A stretch of DNA of 64,000 nucleotides, taken from positions 35,443,031 through 35,507,030 of the forward strand of contig NC_084790.1 of assembly GCF_028858725.1 (NCBI RefSeq), written 5' to 3'. Below, piece by piece: positions 49,101 to 64,000 of the stretch. Numbering within the stretch: position 1 is the first letter of the stretch; the number at the start of each line of letters is the position of its first letter. The notes beneath the pieces were generated by a model. The model was not told the DNA's origin. It made no database searches and was given only the letters and a program-made list of their open reading frames with translations. The position numbers and the translations under genes were made by a program. This DNA is from Colius striatus. Lineage: Eukaryota; Chordata; Aves; Coliiformes; Coliidae.

Positions 49101-49440
49101 AGCCCAGAGGGTGGTGATCAATGGCACAGAATTGAGTTGGAGGCCTGTGGCCAGTGGAGTTCCCCAGAGATGGATTCTGGGGCCAGTCTTGTTCAACATC
49201 TTCATCAACGACCTGGCTCAGGGGACAGAGTGTACCCTCAGCAAGTTGGCTGATAACACCAAACTGGGAGGACTGGCTGATTCCCCAGAAGGCTGTGCTG
49301 CCATTCAGTGGGATCTCGACCAGCTTGAGAGTTGGGCAGAGAGGAAGCTCATGAGGTTCAACAAGGACAAGTGCAGAGTCCTGCATCTGGGGAGGAACAA
49401 CCCCCTGCACCAGTACAGGCTGGGAATTGACCTGCTGGAC
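46180..49440 (+). mobile_element. Long CR1 LINE with nested CR1, 3' end missing
   Basis: The most complete CR1 in the window (plus strand). It begins in ORF1: the frame around 46258-46360 reads LIGQDGTHLSHKGIGIF, matching the C-terminal DxxH block of the esterase (SGNH) domain of CR1 ORF1. The endonuclease (TETWW near 46650 to LDLALTNKEG and GCSDQEM near 47190) and the reverse transcriptase (48738-49440; [30 protein letters not shown]) follow. All frames are broken. An opposite CR1 (47275-48071) is nested inside. The element stops at about 49440 before the 3' UTR, which is unusual because LINEs normally lose their 5' end, so a later deletion is likely. Outer boundaries are approximate. Confidence 0.88.
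47275..48071 (-). mobile_element. CR1 LINE nested in CR1, minus strand
   Basis: Its CR1 3' end is at 47275 (reverse complement 'tagaatcacagaatggtagg') and recognisable CR1 extends to about 48050 in the 3' part of the RT. It separates two halves of the host CR1 whose coding text continues across it. The hexamer CTCTTC occurs on both sides (47269-47274 and 48072-48077) and may be the target duplication. Confidence 0.88.
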
Positions 49441-49458
49441 TTTTATCTGTCACACTAA
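48910..49458 (+). pseudogene. CR1 reverse transcriptase remnant
   Basis: A 182-codon open stretch of the host CR1. It carries the RT catalytic region ([25 protein letters not shown] in place of the usual ADD box) and the downstream segment [20 protein letters not shown]. The second Asp of the active-site pair is Asn here, so the enzyme would be dead even without the other breaks. Confidence 0.85.
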
Positions 49459-49724
49459 TTGCTTTTTTTCCAGGACATGCTGGACACCTTTTTATTTACT
49501 AACTTTAGAAGCTTGAATTATCATTTGCCTTTCAAATCTTGCATCACCTCACGTGCCTGAAAATACTATGTGCCCCATGCTCATTTGTAGAGATACTGCA
49601 ACTCGCTTGTACATTATATATCAAGTTCACAAACAAATCTGGGAAAAACACGAGCTTCTAGTATCACTCCTTGAACAGACATATGAAAAAATGACACTTT
49701 GAAGACCAGTGGTGCTGTAACAGC

Positions 49725-49730
49725 TTTATT
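49725..49730 (-). terminator. ABCA1: Likely ABCA1 polyadenylation signal
   Basis: AATAAA on the minus strand (TTTATT on plus) at the far end of the repeat-free 3' UTR, before CR1 sequence begins at about 49440. Confidence 0.6.
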
Positions 49731-52516
49731 TTTTACTTAATATAAGGCAATGAGAATGCCTTTTAATACTTCACATAACAGTTATTAGTAAAGAGATTTT
49801 TTTGTTTGCTTTTAAATGAAAATGTCCATTTAAGGATTTAACATAGAAATTTCAGTTGTGAAATCTCTCTAGATTTTTGCAAAGTTAACAGATATTCCAG
49901 TGCAAAAATAGATCCCATTACAGATAGCATAAAGTGCTTGGAATGAAGGACCAACTATAATTCAGAAGGGAAGGATAAGCATAAAATGGTGGTTTAACCA
50001 TGGGGGAAAATACAACAACTCCTTACTGAAATACAAATGTACTACAAAGAAGGATGCAACATGTCAATAGTAATGAAGTTTAAAATAAGTTAACACCTCA
50101 GTGCAGTTTCATTCTCAAGAGTGGTTCATGTATTGTATGTGACTCTGAAGTGATTATTCCTCAACACTTGAAAAAGAAAATGAGTGGCTGTCTTGAACTT
50201 ACTCCATGACAAATCTTCACACAAGAGTTGCATTACACTGTTGAGTACAAAGGGACAGATGAGAGCTGTTTGGTTGGTATCTGTATTTACTGTAACCTTT
50301 TGTCACAGACAGCAGACTGTGACACAGTGCACTTGCACAACAGTGACAAGGCAACAGGAATCAATAATCTCTTTTTGATGGGCTAGGGAAAGAGCACTTA
50401 TGATGTAACTTGTTTCTTGCTGAATGAATCACTTAGATGAGCAGTTACAGAGAGCAAAGCACAGCCCTTTCAGGAACAAATCGGAATCCTCCTAGAACTC
50501 ATTCTAGTTCTACCTGCACCACTTTGCTGCAGTGCAGAACATTAAGCCCTTCAGTTCAGTGACTTAATGCTGATTTGCAATAGTGATTTTTAGCAGTGTT
50601 AAGCCTTCAGTACTTGCTACTTGTTTCAATGATACTGTAATGTACCCGCAGCCTGTTACAGAGAAGGCATGGCTGTAAGCTCAGCTGTTTAGTAAATCTT
50701 CTGCACCTGTAAGTCTGGTGTATTCATCACCCTTTAACTCATCCCCATAGGGCGATGATGCCATGAAGGTAATACAAAACCATGTTTTAAGTGAGGTATA
50801 CCAATCCCCATTATACTCCTTTCTCAATCCCCTTAGCAATGTATTACACAGATTAAAAAAAATAAAATAGTATGAAAAAGGCACTTCAGAGCACATAGTA
50901 AGCCCTAACTTTACTCCAAGACAGGACACACAGCAGGGGCTGGGAACCTGTACTAAATATTTAACTGTGTTTTAAAAATGCTGAATTGGTCAGTGTTACC
51001 AAGTATTATGCCTGGAAATACATAATCAACCTTCTTTGGGCTCATCCAGCCTCTTGACTGTTTCCTGGGCTGTGCTGGGCATTCACAGAAGAATCAAGCA
51101 CTAGTGCAGAACCTGTATGGGTATTTAGGGAGAAGGCCTGACATATAGGAATAGACCAGGAACTGCACTCGGGTTCAAACCACATTACTGAACTTATGTC
51201 TGAATGTAAAGCAAGACAGAGGGGCCCGCCAGTATGTTCATGAAAGCATGCTCTCTGCCATGACTTGTTCAATGTGAACAAGAATGTGTGGTTCCTGCTA
51301 TATACTATTCCCTCTAATATTATTCTGGCTTTGTAAAACTTAAAAAAATATTGACTGATGTAACTGTGGCACTACAGTTTTGAGAACATCTTTTTCTTCA
51401 AGGGGATTTTTACTGGTTTGTCACATGTGTAATAAGGGTGCATTCTCCACTTAGGGATCACCTAATGACTGAAACTACACTGCACAACAGAAGCAGAAAC
51501 TTTACACATTAATCTAACGTTATACCAGTTTCCAAACAGGACAGTTTTAGGCCAACAACTTGCAGTAATTGCAGACAGCATCTGATTGTGAGACTCTGGA
51601 ACATGGTCAGATCACGACATGTAGCTACTGCTGACAGAACAGGCAGAACGAGAGCATAGCACTGCAGGCATCATGTAAAGAAATACTGCGGCTACAAAGA
51701 TCAACTGAAAGCACTTTTAATCCCTAATTATGCTACCTACCTATTTAAAGTCATAAATAATACTGTTTAAAAAAAAATCTACATCTCATTTCTAGTTTTA
51801 TCTGGCAAAGCCAGAAATGGCAACATGCTTGTGCTAAGCAATAACTTCAGATGATGGGTACCTTCCTGGGGCAAAGCAGGGGTTAAAGAGCAGATATTAC
51901 ATATCTCAGTGACATCTCATGATTTAGAATTTGCTCTTGGCATTAGCAGCTTGTACAACTACTGAGTTTTGCTGCTGTGGTCCAAACCCTAGGTCTGCTT
52001 CTCACCCACTTGCTACTAGCTAGGTGGCCATGCAGCTGCTGCAGTATCTCAAAGGAGCAGGAGAGTACTCAGCTACACAAAAATCTAGTCAGAGTAAGCT
52101 GCCAGCTGTGATGCTGGTGGGACAATTCTGTGCATTTGCAGGGTTTGCAGTTCTGCGTTGTCACCGCTCACTGATGGAGACAGATGGATACAATGGCCTG
52201 TCTCTTGCCATCCCATCTGCACAGCACTTCTTTGTGGCCCAAGACTCATCACCTACACCAGTCTAGAAAAAAGAGCTGGTCAGGTAAGTTTTCACAGCCT
52301 CAGGCTACAACTCCAGTGGTGACTCTTCTTGCCACTGACTGTTGTGGTGCACTCATTGCCAGCAATGGATATAGCACCAGGAAATTCCCACTCCTGACAT
52401 AAATGTTTTAAGTACTAAAACATGCATGCCTAAAATATCTATAAATAACCACTGGCCATGATTCCTCAATGAACTATTTTTGCAACCCTAGTAAAAACAT
52501 ACTGTACAGGTCAAGA

Positions 52517-52524
52517 TACAGTAT
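52517..52524 (-). promoter_or_regulatory. Candidate miR-144 site in ABCA1 3' UTR
   Basis: The minus strand reads ATACTGTA, an 8mer match to the miR-144 seed. miR-144 is a known repressor of mammalian ABCA1. A single site is weak evidence alone. Confidence 0.45.
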
Positions 52525-52671
52525 GGTTGAAAGCCCGCAGCATCTGGTGGGTGCTTTAACACAGCTTCAGAGTTATACTGTAATGAGCTAAGTGTTCAAG
52601 TCTTTCACTTGAGAAACAGTACAAGATGACTCCAGGAGGCACTGCCCTGGTAAAAGGAATTTTGTCTTCAT

Positions 52672-52693
52672 TGCATTGAATTGCATTGCATTG
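52672..52693 (-). promoter_or_regulatory. Cluster of three miR-33 seed matches
   Basis: On the minus strand CAATGCA occurs three times within 22 bases: 52687-52693, 52682-52688 (overlapping the first by two bases) and 52672-52678. They lie 115-136 nt after the stop codon. CAAUGCA is the complement of the miR-33 seed. In mammals a triple miR-33 site near the start of the ABCA1 3' UTR lets miR-33, encoded within an SREBF2 intron, repress cholesterol export. The same number and place are kept here. Confidence 0.85.
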
Positions 52694-52807
52694 ACTGGTT
52701 ATCAGTAGAGTGTCCAGTTTCTCTTCCTCTAGCTGCTTCTTTGGGAGTATCCTATCCCAGGAAAAAAAAGTTTGCATTCTGCTCATCATTTCATTGCTGA
52801 CATTGGC

Positions 52808-63731
<10,924 letters not shown>

Positions 63732-64000
63732 CTGTAAAGACAGAAAATAAAGACAATGTATAATACATGCAACAAGAGCAGATATGCATCTACCACTGCT
63801 GCAGGCACATGGCCAGGGAAAAGAGAGCAACAGCCTCTCACACCTGGCACATGTGCCACCAATCCTCTTCAGTGTAATCTTGAGGGCTGGTGCCCAGACT
63901 TTCCCCTGCTGAGGGGGAAGGAGACAGAGATGCCTACAAGGCTCAGGACAACCCCCTCAGAGCTGCCAGAGTTCACTAATAAAAGCAGAAATATACGTGA

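Larger units (their letters stand above)
49705..52807 (-). other. ABCA1: ABCA1 3' UTR
   Basis: Region between the ABCA1 stop codon and a poly(A) signal AATAAA on the minus strand at 49725-49730, followed by GCTGTTACAGCACC. The length of about 3.1 kb agrees with the long 3' UTR of mammalian ABCA1 (about 3.3 kb). It contains no CR1, unlike the DNA on either side. It carries three miR-33 seed matches 115-136 nt after the stop codon and a miR-144 seed match. Another AATAAA at 49491-49496 could extend it by about 235 nt. Confidence 0.75.

Overview
This is vertebrate nuclear DNA, almost certainly from a bird. It carries many CR1 LINE copies with the typical avian CR1 3' end. It also holds an ERV-L-like avian retroviral insertion, and two convergent genes, NIPSNAP3 (plus strand) and ABCA1 (minus strand), which are neighbours in mammals and birds. 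In chicken ABCA1 lies on the Z chromosome, so Z linkage is likely but cannot be seen here. The species cannot be named.

Layout. 1-37.4 kb is gene-poor. It contains a CR1 copy (4.2-4.65 kb), a 230-bp polypurine microsatellite beside an orphan CpG island (4.9-5.7 kb), a CR1 split by a solo LTR (11.9-15.0 kb), a second solo LTR (16.95-17.93 kb), and a CR1 split by a 6.3-kb env-less provirus on the minus strand (21.1-29.8 kb). The provirus has gag, protease, RT, RNase H and integrase, all interrupted by stops or a frameshift. No host coding exon was recognised in this part.

37.4-44.3 kb is a complete six-exon NIPSNAP3 gene of 251 codons with a CpG-island promoter. 44.4-49.6 kb is the gap between the two converging genes, filled mainly by a CR1 with another CR1 nested inside it in the opposite orientation.

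49.7-64 kb is the 3' end of ABCA1 on the minus strand: a roughly 3.1-kb 3' UTR and the last 18 coding exons. These encode the end of the second extracellular domain, the second membrane domain and the whole second ATP-binding domain (about 741 residues). The exons join in frame with no break, so the gene looks functional. The upstream two thirds of ABCA1 lies beyond base 64000.

For a second look: a triple miR-33 seed-match cluster just after the ABCA1 stop codon; a GC-AG intron in ABCA1; an array of five TQT motifs in the proviral gag that resembles a dynein light chain (LC8) docking array; a proviral 5' end that carries an extra copy of the PPT region plus the start of a second LTR; a long Cys-rich reading frame inside the U3 of a solo LTR; and an orphan CpG island next to the long polypurine tract.
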